NCBI GenBank assembly: GCA_021780075.1
Contig: JAJXZL010000046.1
Coordinates: 1-64,000 of the forward strand
Direction of reading: 5' to 3'
DNA from: Acidobacteriota bacterium
GTDB lineage: Bacteria; Acidobacteriota; Terriglobia; Terriglobales; Acidobacteriaceae
DNA length: 64,000 nucleotides
Below are positions 35,998 through 43,257 of this stretch, piece by piece (position 1 is the first letter of the stretch; the number at the start of each line of letters is the position of its first letter). Below the pieces are notes generated by a model. It was not told the DNA's origin. It saw only the letters and a list, made by a program, of their open reading frames with translations, and made no database searches. Made by a program: the position numbers and the translations under genes.

Positions 35998-36975
35998 ATG
36001 ACGACAACCCAATCGCAGCCTCTTCGCACTCTCGGCAATTCTGACCTTCAGCTCACGCCCATCGGCTTTGGCGCCTGGGCCATCGGCGGCGGCAACTGGG
36101 AGTTCGCCTGGGGCCCTCAGGACGACAACGAATCCATCGCCGCCATCCATCGAGCGCTTGACCTCGGTGTCAACTGGATCGACACTGCGGCCATCTACGG
36201 CCTCGGACATTCCGAGGAGGTGGTGGCGCGTGCACTCAGGACCTCCAGCCATAAACCGCTCGTCTTTACCAAGTGCTCCATGCGCTGGCACCCCGACCGC
36301 GCCATTTACCGCTCACTCAAGCCTGCCTCGCTCGCTGAAGAGCTCGAGGGCTCACTCCGTCGCCTCGGCGTAGACACCATCGACCTCTACCAGATTCACT
36401 GGCCCAACCCCGACGAGGAAATTGAAGAGGGATGGGAGGCGCTCGCTCGCTTCCGCGAGCAGGGCAAGGTTCGCTGGATCGGCGTCTCCAACTTCACGGT
36501 CGACCAGATGAAGCGCGCCCAGAAGATTGCGCCCATCACCAGCCTCCAGCCGCCCTACTCCATGCTGCGCCGCGCCATTGAGGAAGAGGTTTTGCCTTTC
36601 GCGCAGGCCAACGGAATCGGCGTCATCAATTACTCGCCCATGGTCTCTGGTCTGCTCACCGGCAAGATGACCGCCGAGCGCGTTGCCGCATTCCCGGCTG
36701 ACGACTGGCGCCGCCGCGCAGTCGAATTCAACGAGCCGCGCTTCAGCCGCAACATGAGGCTCGTCGAGTTGCTGCGCTCCATCGGAAACGAACACGGCGT
36801 CAATCCCGGTGTTGTCGCGGTTGCCTGGACCCTGCACCACCCGGCCATCACCGCCGCCATCGTCGGCGGGCGAAGTGCGCAGCAGGTCGATGGAGTCGCG
36901 CCTGCGCTCCATTTCCGGTTGACAGACGAGGAGTACGCACGCATCAACGCATTCCTGGCGGAGAACGCCGCTTGA
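35998..36975 (+). CDS. Aldo/keto reductase
   Basis: 325 aa, NADPH-dependent carbonyl reductase, (beta/alpha)8 barrel. Catalytic tetrad visible: Asp and Tyr in NWIDTAAIYGLGHSEE, Lys in LVFTKCSM, His in LYQIHWPNPDEE. Cofactor-binding C-terminal motif AIVGGRSAQQVD. Cytoplasmic. The start MTTTQSQP gives family length and no ribosome binding site is seen. A strong terminator follows. Confidence 0.92.
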   Translation: MTTTQSQPLRTLGNSDLQLTPIGFGAWAIGGGNWEFAWGPQDDNESIAAIHRALDLGVNWIDTAAIYGLGHSEEVVARALRTSSHKPLVFTKCSMRWHPDRAIYRSLKPASLAEELEGSLRRLGVDTIDLYQIHWPNPDEEIEEGWEALARFREQGKVRWIGVSNFTVDQMKRAQKIAPITSLQPPYSMLRRAIEEEVLPFAQANGIGVINYSPMVSGLLTGKMTAERVAAFPADDWRRRAVEFNEPRFSRNMRLVELLRSIGNEHGVNPGVVAVAWTLHHPAITAAIVGGRSAQQVDGVAPALHFRLTDEEYARINAFLAENAA

Positions 36976-36993
36976 GCCTGCCACTCTGGCTCG

Positions 36994-37033
36994 GAAATGA
37001 AAAACCCCGGCCTCGGCCGGGGTTTTTCATTTC
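36994..37033. terminator. Bidirectional terminator between convergent genes
   Basis: Near-perfect palindrome GAAATGAAAAACCCCGGC/GCCGGGGTTTTTCATTTC. It has A-runs and T-runs on both sides, so it serves the rightward reductase gene and the leftward gene at 37048. Confidence 0.95.
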
Positions 37034-37047
37034 ATATCTCTCGCGAC

Positions 37048-37566
37048 TTACATCGCGGCCACAAAATCGGGCAGGATGATCGCTGCGTTCTCCTGCAGCA
37101 GGCGTGTCATGCGCGCGGCCATTCCCGTATACAGGGATGCGGCGCGGAATGCATTCACGCGGACGCCTTCGCTCGCCTGGCTGAATGCATACTTCGTCAG
37201 TGCAGTCAGAACGCAAAGACGAATCTGCATGGCGTCGCTGCGCAGCGCTTCGATCAGCTCGCGGTCGACTGATTCGCAGTTGCGGTCGGCGTAGTCGGCC
37301 ATCTCAAGCATGACCCGGGCGTTCTGATACATCGCCCACAAGCCATGCGCCCCTTGCAGGCGCGTCCACGTTTCATCTGCGGTGACGTCCAGTCCCTCCT
37401 TCCAGAGGAAATGATCGCTCAGATCGTGTGCGCTCCAATCCGCTCGCAGCCGGGCTACGAGCGAATCCCACGACTGCGCATTCCGGCGCAGCACGCTTGC
37501 TCGCCACCTACCAAGGTAAATAGCCACAAACGCAATCGCGGCAATTTGAAGCAGAGGAAAAATCAT
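37048..37566 (-). CDS. Hypothetical membrane-anchored protein
   Basis: 172 aa, not recognised. N-terminal hydrophobic helix at about 2-18 followed by Arg-rich residues, so it is anchored with the bulk in the cytoplasm. The rest is helical (AHDLSDHFLWKEGLDVTADETWTRLQGAHGLWAMYQNARVMLEMADYA). Its pattern resembles short uncharacterised acidobacterial proteins. GAGGAT precedes the ATG. The upstream region contains an inverted-repeat array that may regulate it. Confidence 0.6.
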   Translation of the reverse strand: MIFPLLQIAAIAFVAIYLGRWRASVLRRNAQSWDSLVARLRADWSAHDLSDHFLWKEGLDVTADETWTRLQGAHGLWAMYQNARVMLEMADYADRNCESVDRELIEALRSDAMQIRLCVLTALTKYAFSQASEGVRVNAFRAASLYTGMAARMTRLLQENAAIILPDFVAAM

Positions 37567-37641
37567 CGTTTATCCTCGGGCAGGATGCTCTGACCGCTCA
37601 CTTTTTCGCGGCCGTCCCCGACCCTTCCATTGGTTCCTAAT

Positions 37642-37704
37642 ATTCTTACCAGAAGACTCCACCTTTGTGGTAAGAATTCAACCCGATTCGTGAATTTTCT
37701 CACC
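37642..37704. promoter_or_regulatory. Array of inverted TTCTTACC half-sites
   Basis: Perfect 10-bp inverted repeat ATTCTTACCA (37642-37651) / TGGTAAGAAT (37668-37677). A third degenerate half-site TTCTCACC (37697-37704) again faces the middle one. It lies 76 bases upstream of the leftward gene at 37048-37566, so a dimeric regulator could bind here. Confidence 0.5.
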
Positions 37705-37759
37705 ATGCTGGTACTCTATTTCTCCATGCACACCAGTAACCTAAGGTAATCAATAAGTT

Positions 37760-38005
37760 CGGTCAATGATACTTTCCGGTAAGCGAGCGGTGTAGAGGGC
37801 GCATGGAGCTTGCGAGGGCGTGATGGATGGTTACGGCAATCCGGCAATCGCCAGCCGGTAGATCTCATCGGCTGTGGAAAAACTCCTGCGGGCGATAACC
37901 CGGCATTGGGCAGGTCAGAACTTCAGACATCATGCATAAGCCCATTCATATCAATACGGACTTGAGTCGATGTGGCAGGTTTTTCTCAAATCCTGCCCTT
38001 TTTTT
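37760..38005 (+). ncRNA. Candidate small RNA with its own terminator
   Basis: A rightward structured region with no open frame. Hairpin CCGGC/GCCGG near 37841-37858, long-range CCTGC...GCAGG near 37885-37913, then a terminator hairpin GGCAGG/CCTGCC followed by seven T's (37974-38005). Both flanking genes run left, so this terminator does not belong to them. I recognise no known family; 5' end uncertain. Confidence 0.35.
37974..38005 (+). terminator. Rightward Rho-independent terminator
   Basis: GGCAGG pairs with CCTGCC across a 12-base loop and is followed by CTTTTTTT. It functions only on the plus strand. Confidence 0.75.
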
Positions 38006-38046
38006 CCACAGCATCTTACGCCGCCAGCAGCAAGCGCCCCACTGAA

Positions 38047-38727
38047 TTATTGAGTCGCCTCCCGGCGATCTCGCTCATTGTGGGCAAAGCAGAACACCCA
38101 ATAGGCCAGTACACCTAGGTAACTGATCGACGCCACATAGTCGAGCGATACATATTGATGCCCAAAGGACTGATGCGTGTGCAGGATCATGACTGCAAGG
38201 TCGATCAGAAAATAAAAGCCAAGCCCGGTGGCTACCTGCAGAGCGCGTTCAGGCCAGCGGAGACCTCGAAGTGTACTCAGCCATACAAGAGCCAGCAACG
38301 ATGCAAACTGAAGTACCGAGAAGAGCTGCCTCATGCGCATGGCGAGAAAGATAGGCTGCGGTAGATCCGCGGGAAGCGTCCATCGCGCCAGGGACCAGAT
38401 CATCAGGATGGCCGTCATGAGCAGGAGGAGCAGCACACTCCGCCGGGGATCCCCCACCCGGTTATGCCGCAGAACAACCCTGCCCAACTCCACCAGAACC
38501 GCGAACTGGAACAGTGCATCTCCTGTAATGTTCAGTAGATAAAACCCGGCGTAGTCGCGCAGGAAAGAGCGCAATACCACGAAGCCCGCAATACCGCTGC
38601 AAAGACACCAGACCTGGTAAAGGAAGAAAGCGGGCAGCGTCCGGTACGCGCGCTGCGACACCAGCAAAACGAGCAGTGCTGCGTCTGCAGCTGAAGCGGC
38701 CAACAGCATGGCCGTATCCATCGTCAC
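38047..38727 (-). CDS. Integral membrane protein, paralogue of the next gene
   Basis: 226 aa with about six to seven hydrophobic helices. No enzyme motif seen. The C-terminal part LQVATGLGFYFLIDLAVMILHTHQSFG...YWVFCFAHNERDRRE is closely repeated in the gene at 38780 (LQIATGLGFYSFVSLAIAMLHSHQSIG...YWVFSFAQKEAERRE), so the two are tandem duplicates. A conserved HxHQS motif lies in a late helix. It may bind a ligand or partner. The GTG at 38727 has GGAG at 8 bases; an ATG two codons on is possible. Stands 52 bases downstream of its paralogue. Confidence 0.75.
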   Translation of the reverse strand: MTMDTAMLLAASAADAALLVLLVSQRAYRTLPAFFLYQVWCLCSGIAGFVVLRSFLRDYAGFYLLNITGDALFQFAVLVELGRVVLRHNRVGDPRRSVLLLLLMTAILMIWSLARWTLPADLPQPIFLAMRMRQLFSVLQFASLLALVWLSTLRGLRWPERALQVATGLGFYFLIDLAVMILHTHQSFGHQYVSLDYVASISYLGVLAYWVFCFAHNERDRREATQ

Positions 38728-38779
38728 TGTTCATTCTCCAGAAGATGAACTGTAAATCAAACTTCAATCAGAACGATTG

Positions 38780-39577
38780 TCAAAGCTGCGAACGCTTTCT
38801 GCCCTCTCGCGGCTCGTCCACCGGTGCGCCCGCCATCGTCAGCCGGGTGGCTTGGGCGTTCCCGGCCAGGGCCAGCAGGAAGTTCTGCATCTGGGGCGTA
38901 AACTCTCGCCGCTCCGCCTCTTTCTGCGCAAAACTGAATACCCAATACAGCAAAGAGCAGAGATAGCTGGCAAGCATAACCTGATTAAGGTAAAGATAGA
39001 GCGGGCCTATCGATTGATGCGAATGTAGCATGGCTATAGCAAGGCTCACAAAAGAATAGAAGCCTAGCCCAGTGGCTATCTGCAATTCGCGATCCCGCCA
39101 CCCGACAGAGAGCAACTGACTGCATCCGGCAAGCAAAAGAAAGAACAGGATCCTGAGAACTGAATTAGTCTGCTGAATCCGAACTATACCCTGAACTTCT
39201 GGTGCGAGGTTGGCAAATCCCTGGATGCCTGTAAAGGGCCAGATCATGGCTCCCGCTGTCACAATTAAGATTGCAACTATCATCAGGCTGCCGCGCGGGA
39301 GTGATGTGCGAAGGGGACGGAGCACAGACCAGGCCAGTTCGACCAGAACACTGAGTTCGAGGATTGAACTCAAGATCGTTTCTATAAGGTAGATGGTGAG
39401 GTAGCTTCTGCTGAAAGAATGGATTACAACATAGTTGCCGCCATCACAAATCAAATCCCACGCGCAGAAGGCAGTGAAAAACGGAAATGTTCGCCATGCG
39501 CGTCGGAAGACCAGCAGCCCCACAACAGCTGCTTGAGTCACAATTCCAGCAAACCAGAGAATATTGTCTAGACTCAC
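38780..39577 (-). CDS. Integral membrane protein, tandem paralogue
   Basis: 265 aa, about seven helices with the same layout as its neighbour, plus a cytoplasmic tail of about 45 residues rich in charge and Ala. Conserved core ELSVLVELAWSVLRP matches FAVLVELGRVVLRH in the neighbour. I choose the GTG at 39577 (MSLDNILWF), which aligns with the neighbour's start and has AAGG 9 bases upstream; a TTG 18 bases earlier is the alternative. Function unknown; such tandem families are repeated in Acidobacteriota genomes. Confidence 0.72.
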   Translation of the reverse strand: MSLDNILWFAGIVTQAAVVGLLVFRRAWRTFPFFTAFCAWDLICDGGNYVVIHSFSRSYLTIYLIETILSSILELSVLVELAWSVLRPLRTSLPRGSLMIVAILIVTAGAMIWPFTGIQGFANLAPEVQGIVRIQQTNSVLRILFFLLLAGCSQLLSVGWRDRELQIATGLGFYSFVSLAIAMLHSHQSIGPLYLYLNQVMLASYLCSLLYWVFSFAQKEAERREFTPQMQNFLLALAGNAQATRLTMAGAPVDEPREGRKRSQL

Positions 39578-39671
39578 CGTTAACACCTTGCACAACTCTA
39601 CGGCGCCATTTGAGCCAGTCTATCAGTGAATCCAGTGCAGATTATTCGAGCAGACCCGTAATGGGAATCAA

Positions 39672-39956
39672 TTATGCAATCCTGCCGACCGGAATGGGGC
39701 TCATGGGGATGGAGCTCACGACTCTGCCGACCGGAATGGGGCTCATGGGGATGGAGCTCACGACTCTGCCGACCGGAATGGGGCTCATGGGGATGGAGCT
39801 CACGACTCTGCCGACCGGAATGGGGCTCATGGGGATGGAACTCACGACTCTGCCGACCGGAATGGGGCTCATCGGGATCGTCGATGCGTAGCTGGCCGTC
39901 AACGCAAATGCAGCGCAAAAAATAACAGTGCAAACTTTAAGTGAATTCAAAGACAT
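39672..39956 (-). CDS. Secreted peptide made of 14-residue repeats
   Basis: 94 aa. Residues about 1-24 form a signal peptide (KVCTVIFCAAFALTASYA). The rest is tandem copies of the 14-residue unit IPMSPIPVGRVVSS: four complete units and shorter variants at each end. GGGGAG lies 11 bases before the ATG and the signal peptide is well formed, so this strand is the likelier coding one. The opposite strand has an open frame through the same repeat but without a signal or start site. Not recognised. It could be a structural or adhesive secreted peptide, or a precursor cut at each Arg. The repeat makes its length prone to change. Confidence 0.5.
   Translation of the reverse strand: MSLNSLKVCTVIFCAAFALTASYASTIPMSPIPVGRVVSSIPMSPIPVGRVVSSIPMSPIPVGRVVSSIPMSPIPVGRVVSSIPMSPIPVGRIA
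39682..39881. repeat. 42-bp tandem repeat (minisatellite), 4 full copies plus a partial fifth
   Basis: Units start at 39682, 39724, 39766, 39808 and 39850. The unit begins CTGCCGACCGGAATGGGGCT and ends GAGCTCACGACT. Copies are identical apart from a base change in the fourth unit and divergence in the last partial copy. The period is a multiple of 3, so it preserves frame. Confidence 0.97.
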
Positions 39957-40610
39957 TTACATACACTCCCCAGATGAAATGGATTACGCACCGAAAGACT
40001 AACCCAAAAGTGGTAGCTTGGCTACCCTAAAAGTAACTATTTCATAAATTTATTTTTGGAGGGGCAATGCGCGCTTTTGGCGATCTGGAGCAATAACGCA
40101 CTTCAGAATCTTTATTTTGCGTGGTAATAGTTTGTGCGCCACATTACGTTTCAAGCTCGCCGCTAACGGGAAAATTCAGGCACGTTTTGTGTCCTGTCTG
40201 CCCTGAAGAAGGTGCAAAGGCTGCCCTCAAGCACCCGAGATGCGCTTTCGGTGGAAGGAAAATTCTCTGGTTTTGCGTTTGTCTGCCGCTTGGGACGGCA
40301 TTCGTCGGAAACGTACTCCAACTGCCGTCCTCTCTCTCGCAAGCGTGGCGAAGAGGCAAACTCAATCCGGGCCTGTCCAAAGCGCTGCCGGGCTGGAATC
40401 GGCATACTGATATTCGGCCCAGCTGGTCCGCGGCCAGCTCTTTCCATTCGTGTCCACACTGGCCGCAGCGAAGGGCCGCGGCCGTACATTTCTGCTGCCC
40501 GTTACCTAGTCGATTACCCAACTGAAACTTTCGTGCCCTGTGCCTCGGGGGGAAAGTTAGATACTGTTGCGGACAGGCTTACAATTGGGACTTTGAAAGC
40601 AGGATGGACG
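39957..40610. other. 650-base region without a supported gene
   Basis: An open frame runs through the right part on both strands because of base composition. Neither has a start site or a domain. The PilZ gene start is placed at 40611. A leftward promoter for the repeat peptide should lie near 39970-40070, an A/T-rich stretch. Confidence 0.45.
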
Positions 40611-40973
40611 ATGGATACCTCCAAATCAAAACCTCCCTTGGAGCATCGGCGCCTTCAACCGCTGGGTTCGCGCAGGGAAGTTCGTTGCGCGGTTCGTTTT
40701 CCGCTCAGGCTTACAGCGGTGCTTTCGGCCGACGAAAAAGAGCTCGCGGCACATACGCGCAACGTCTCCGCCAACGGTGTGCTCTTTGAGATGGATAAAT
40801 CCCTGAACGTTGGCCAGGACATCAAGTTTTCCCTCCAGATGCCCCGAAGCGTATTTGGTACCCCCAGAGATGTTATGGTTCGGTGCTATGGACGTGTGGT
40901 ACGCTGCTCCATAAGCCAAGGTCTTTATTATGCTGCCGCTACCATTGATGGGTATCAGTTTGTTGAGCAGTGA
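40611..40973 (+). CDS. PilZ-domain protein
   Basis: 120 aa single PilZ domain, probable cyclic di-GMP receptor. Binding motif RREVR at residues 21-25 (RxxxR) and NVSANG at 51-56 ([D/N]xSxxG), in normal spacing. Beta-barrel strands follow (GQDIKFSLQMP, VRCYGRVVRC). The ATG at 40611 has AGGA upstream and gives the natural length; an in-frame extension to 40212 has no family support. Its stop overlaps the GTG of the next regulator frame (GTGA), suggesting the two are coupled and link c-di-GMP to transcription. Confidence 0.85.
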   Translation: MDTSKSKPPLEHRRLQPLGSRREVRCAVRFPLRLTAVLSADEKELAAHTRNVSANGVLFEMDKSLNVGQDIKFSLQMPRSVFGTPRDVMVRCYGRVVRCSISQGLYYAAATIDGYQFVEQ

Positions 40974-41002
40974 CAGCATGGCTTGGTGATCTAGTTCCGC
41001 TT

Positions 41003-41749
41003 ATGGATATCTTGGACGAATCTCCTGATGGCGAAATTCTCGACGGACCGGCGAAACCCGGGTCAACCCGCATTATTCTTGCGGATTCCCAGGCCATCTA
41101 CCGAGTCGGAATTCGCAAAATCTTTGCGCTCGAGGATGACCTTCGAGTTGTGGCACAGGCTGACTCTGTTGAAAATCTTCGTGCAGCCGTGGATCGCTAC
41201 CCCGCCGACATCGTACTCCTGGAAGGCGGCCTGTTGGCCGGTGCGCCCAATGTCGTTCCAGAGCTGCTCCGGGCTGCTCCTAATTTGAAGCTCATCGTGC
41301 AGGCGCTTGCCGCCGACGAGGCCCAGACCGTGGATCTTTATCGCCGCGGCGTTCGAGGCATCATCACCCGATCCATCTCGCCGGACCTCCTGGTAAGGTG
41401 TGTCCGCAGAATCGCGGCCGGGGAAACCTGGATAGATAACCAGTCGGTGAATTGGGTCATCGAAGCCTACCGTGCGCAGGCCGCATCCCTCATCACTCCA
41501 CGCAGCCAGCCGCGGCTCTCACCCAAGGAGATGGCCATCATCTCATGCATTTCCCAGGGCAAGCGCAACAAGGAGATCGCCTTTCAGTTGGGAACGACGG
41601 AGCAGGTCATCAAGAATTATCTCCGCAAGATATACGACAAACTGGGCGTTTCTGACCGGCTAGAGTTGGCTCTTTATTGCCTCCACCACAAGATCCTTCC
41701 GCCGGAGTCGGAAGAAGAGACTTCTGCGAAGAAGTTTGCTGCCCACTAG
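41003..41749 (+). CDS. LuxR/NarL-type regulator with degenerate (pseudo-)receiver
   Basis: 248 aa from the ATG at 41003; a GTG at 40970 overlapping the PilZ stop is an alternative. Residues about 22-140 align with a NarL receiver, but the phospho-acceptor Asp position is Glu74 (VLLEGG), the second acidic residue of the Asp pair is Ser (ADSQ), and the conserved Lys is replaced by Arg (ITRS). Phosphorylation is therefore unlikely. The C-terminal LuxR helix-turn-helix is intact (LSPKEMAIISCISQGKRNKEIAFQL...YDKLGVSDRLELALY). It is probably controlled by ligand or by partner protein, or is constitutively active; the adjacent PilZ protein is a candidate partner. Confidence 0.85.
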   Translation: MDILDESPDGEILDGPAKPGSTRIILADSQAIYRVGIRKIFALEDDLRVVAQADSVENLRAAVDRYPADIVLLEGGLLAGAPNVVPELLRAAPNLKLIVQALAADEAQTVDLYRRGVRGIITRSISPDLLVRCVRRIAAGETWIDNQSVNWVIEAYRAQAASLITPRSQPRLSPKEMAIISCISQGKRNKEIAFQLGTTEQVIKNYLRKIYDKLGVSDRLELALYCLHHKILPPESEEETSAKKFAAH

Positions 41750-41815
41750 GCATAGTGCGCCAGCATCCCTGCCACCATGTTCTGCCGTAAGGTCCCGCCT
41801 CGGGCTTTCAGTTCG

Positions 41816-42346
41816 TCAGCCCTTCGCGGCGCAGCAGTCCGGTTCTTTTTCGCTGCTTCCGCTGCAACTGATCGGCGTGTCTGAGCAGTTCTTGCGCGCA
41901 AGTTCCAGCAGCTGCGTTAGCTCCGTCAGTTCCGCGTCGTTCAGGTGCCCGAGCAGCTCCTTGGGGGCAAGCTGGATAACCGGATCCATTGCGCGCAGCA
42001 GCGTCAGCCCGGCCTCTGAAATTTGTGTCCACACCACGCGCCGGTCGTTCCGGTCGCGCTGCTGCCGGATAAGTTTCAGAGCCTTCAGGCGCGCCAGCAG
42101 CCGGGTGATGTCGGGCACCGCCGTAATCATGCGGTCGCCGATTGCGGAACAGGTAAGTCCCTGCGGCTGCGCGCCGCGCAGAATCCTCAGCACGTTGTAT
42201 TGCGTCGAGGTAACGCCCCAGTTGCGGCTTCTGCGCTGGAAGGCGCGGTGAAGACAATCCGCAGTCCGCAGTACGTTCAGGAACGCTTCTTCGTGCACGC
42301 TTGAGAAAGGACGCTCCTGCGCAATTTCACGTTTCAGACTGGCCAT
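41816..42346 (-). CDS. MarR-family transcriptional regulator
   Basis: 176 aa winged-helix repressor. LTCSAIGDRMITAVPDITRLLARLKALKLIRQQRDRNDRRVVW is the recognition helix and wing with the typical DxRxxxW/V pattern. The tail has several cysteines (NCSDTPISC, DCCAAK), unusual for MarR and possibly redox-active. GGAGAC precedes the ATG at 42346. Located just downstream of yceI on the same strand; a MarR-like palindrome lies in front of yceI. Confidence 0.9.
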   Translation of the reverse strand: MASLKREIAQERPFSSVHEEAFLNVLRTADCLHRAFQRRSRNWGVTSTQYNVLRILRGAQPQGLTCSAIGDRMITAVPDITRLLARLKALKLIRQQRDRNDRRVVWTQISEAGLTLLRAMDPVIQLAPKELLGHLNDAELTELTQLLELARKNCSDTPISCSGSSEKEPDCCAAKG

Positions 42347-42424
42347 TCGTTGTCTCCGTTCCAATCTGCTTTGGCTGTGCGGGGTGCAGGCGGCGCTAGC
42401 CGCCTGCATCCCGGCATGGCCCGT

Positions 42425-43000
42425 TTACTGCTTTACGACGTCCAGATCGATGGTCAGGCTGACCTCGTCACCCAAAATGGATGTCGGATACTTCGTTCCA
42501 ATTCCAAATGCCGTGCGGCTGATGGTCGTTGTGGCAGAGTAGCCGGCGTGCGGCTTGTGATCCATGCCTGCAACCGGGCCAGTCGGACCTTCCACTTCCA
42601 GCACAACGGGCTTCGTCACGCCATGCAGCGTCAGGTTGCCCTGCACCGTCAGGTTGCTTCCGTGCTTCGCAACGCTGGTGCTCACAAACGTCGCCGTCTG
42701 GTACTGTGCCGTGTCAAAAAGGCTGGCGCTCTTCAGGTCGGCGTCGCGCATGCTCTCGCCAGTGTCCACCGTGTTTACGTCGATGGTCACTTTCACCGTC
42801 GACTTCGTGATATCTGCCTCATTTAAAACGATCTGGCCGCCAATATTGCCAAAGCGCCCATGCACCTTTGACAGGCTCATATGCAAAATGCTGAAGTCAA
42901 CCTCGCTGTGTGCCTTGTCCGGAACCCAGGTGGAGGTTTGTGCCAGGGCGAGGGGAGCCGCAATCGTGAAAATGCTAGTGAGAAGTGCCAAACGCTTCAT
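42425..43000 (-). CDS. YceI-family periplasmic protein
   Basis: 191 aa. Signal peptide (cleavage after LALA). Lipocalin-like YceI fold that binds isoprenoid-type lipids: WVPDKAHSEVDFSILHMSLSKVHGRF, TFVSTSVAKHGSNLTVQGNLTLHGVTKPVVLEV, TISRTAFGIG. AAAGGAATTG before the ATG. Paired with marR, as in many bacteria where MarR represses yceI. Confidence 0.93.
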   Translation of the reverse strand: MKRLALLTSIFTIAAPLALAQTSTWVPDKAHSEVDFSILHMSLSKVHGRFGNIGGQIVLNEADITKSTVKVTIDVNTVDTGESMRDADLKSASLFDTAQYQTATFVSTSVAKHGSNLTVQGNLTLHGVTKPVVLEVEGPTGPVAGMDHKPHAGYSATTTISRTAFGIGTKYPTSILGDEVSLTIDLDVVKQ

Positions 43001-43148
43001 GAATCAATTCCTTTCAACAGTGGGCCAGTGGCCGCTTGGGATGACCGGTAGGAACAATTTGCTCTCTGACCGGATGGGCTGCGGGAACGGGGATGACCCT
43101 GGAACACCGCGCTGAAATTGCTTGTGCTTTTTTGACGCAGCAAGGTAG

Positions 43149-43168
43149 ATATTAGTTGCAACAAATAT
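43149..43168. promoter_or_regulatory. MarR-type operator between yceI and the MFS gene
   Basis: ATATTAGTTGCAACAAATAT is a 20-base palindrome with one mismatched pair; its GTTGCAAC core is perfect. It lies in the divergent region between yceI and the transporter, the expected place for the neighbouring MarR regulator to bind. Confidence 0.65.
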
Positions 43169-43257
43169 ATTCCCGCCGCACCAAACCAGCCGCCTCGGGA
43201 ATCAAGCACTTCGTCTCATCGCCCACTTTGAACCGCCGGCACAAAGAAGTGTCTGCT

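Larger units (their letters stand above)
37567..38046. other. 480-base intergenic region with inverted repeats and an RNA candidate
   Basis: No protein-coding gene is supported. It has two notable parts: an array of TTCTTACC half-sites (37642-37704), and a rightward structured stretch ending in a Rho-independent terminator (37760-38005). Confidence 0.6.

Noticed and set aside
39682-39881. CRISPR array
   Set aside because: The repeats are directly adjacent with no spacers, the period is 42 and it codes for a periodic peptide.
39487-39891. Plus-strand frame through the 42-bp repeat
   Set aside because: It lacks a signal peptide and ribosome binding site and overlaps the start of the membrane protein gene; the minus strand has both a signal peptide and GGGGAG.
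40212-40610. N-terminal extension of the PilZ protein
   Set aside because: Residues upstream of MDTSKSK have no PilZ similarity and the ATG at 40611 has a ribosome binding site.
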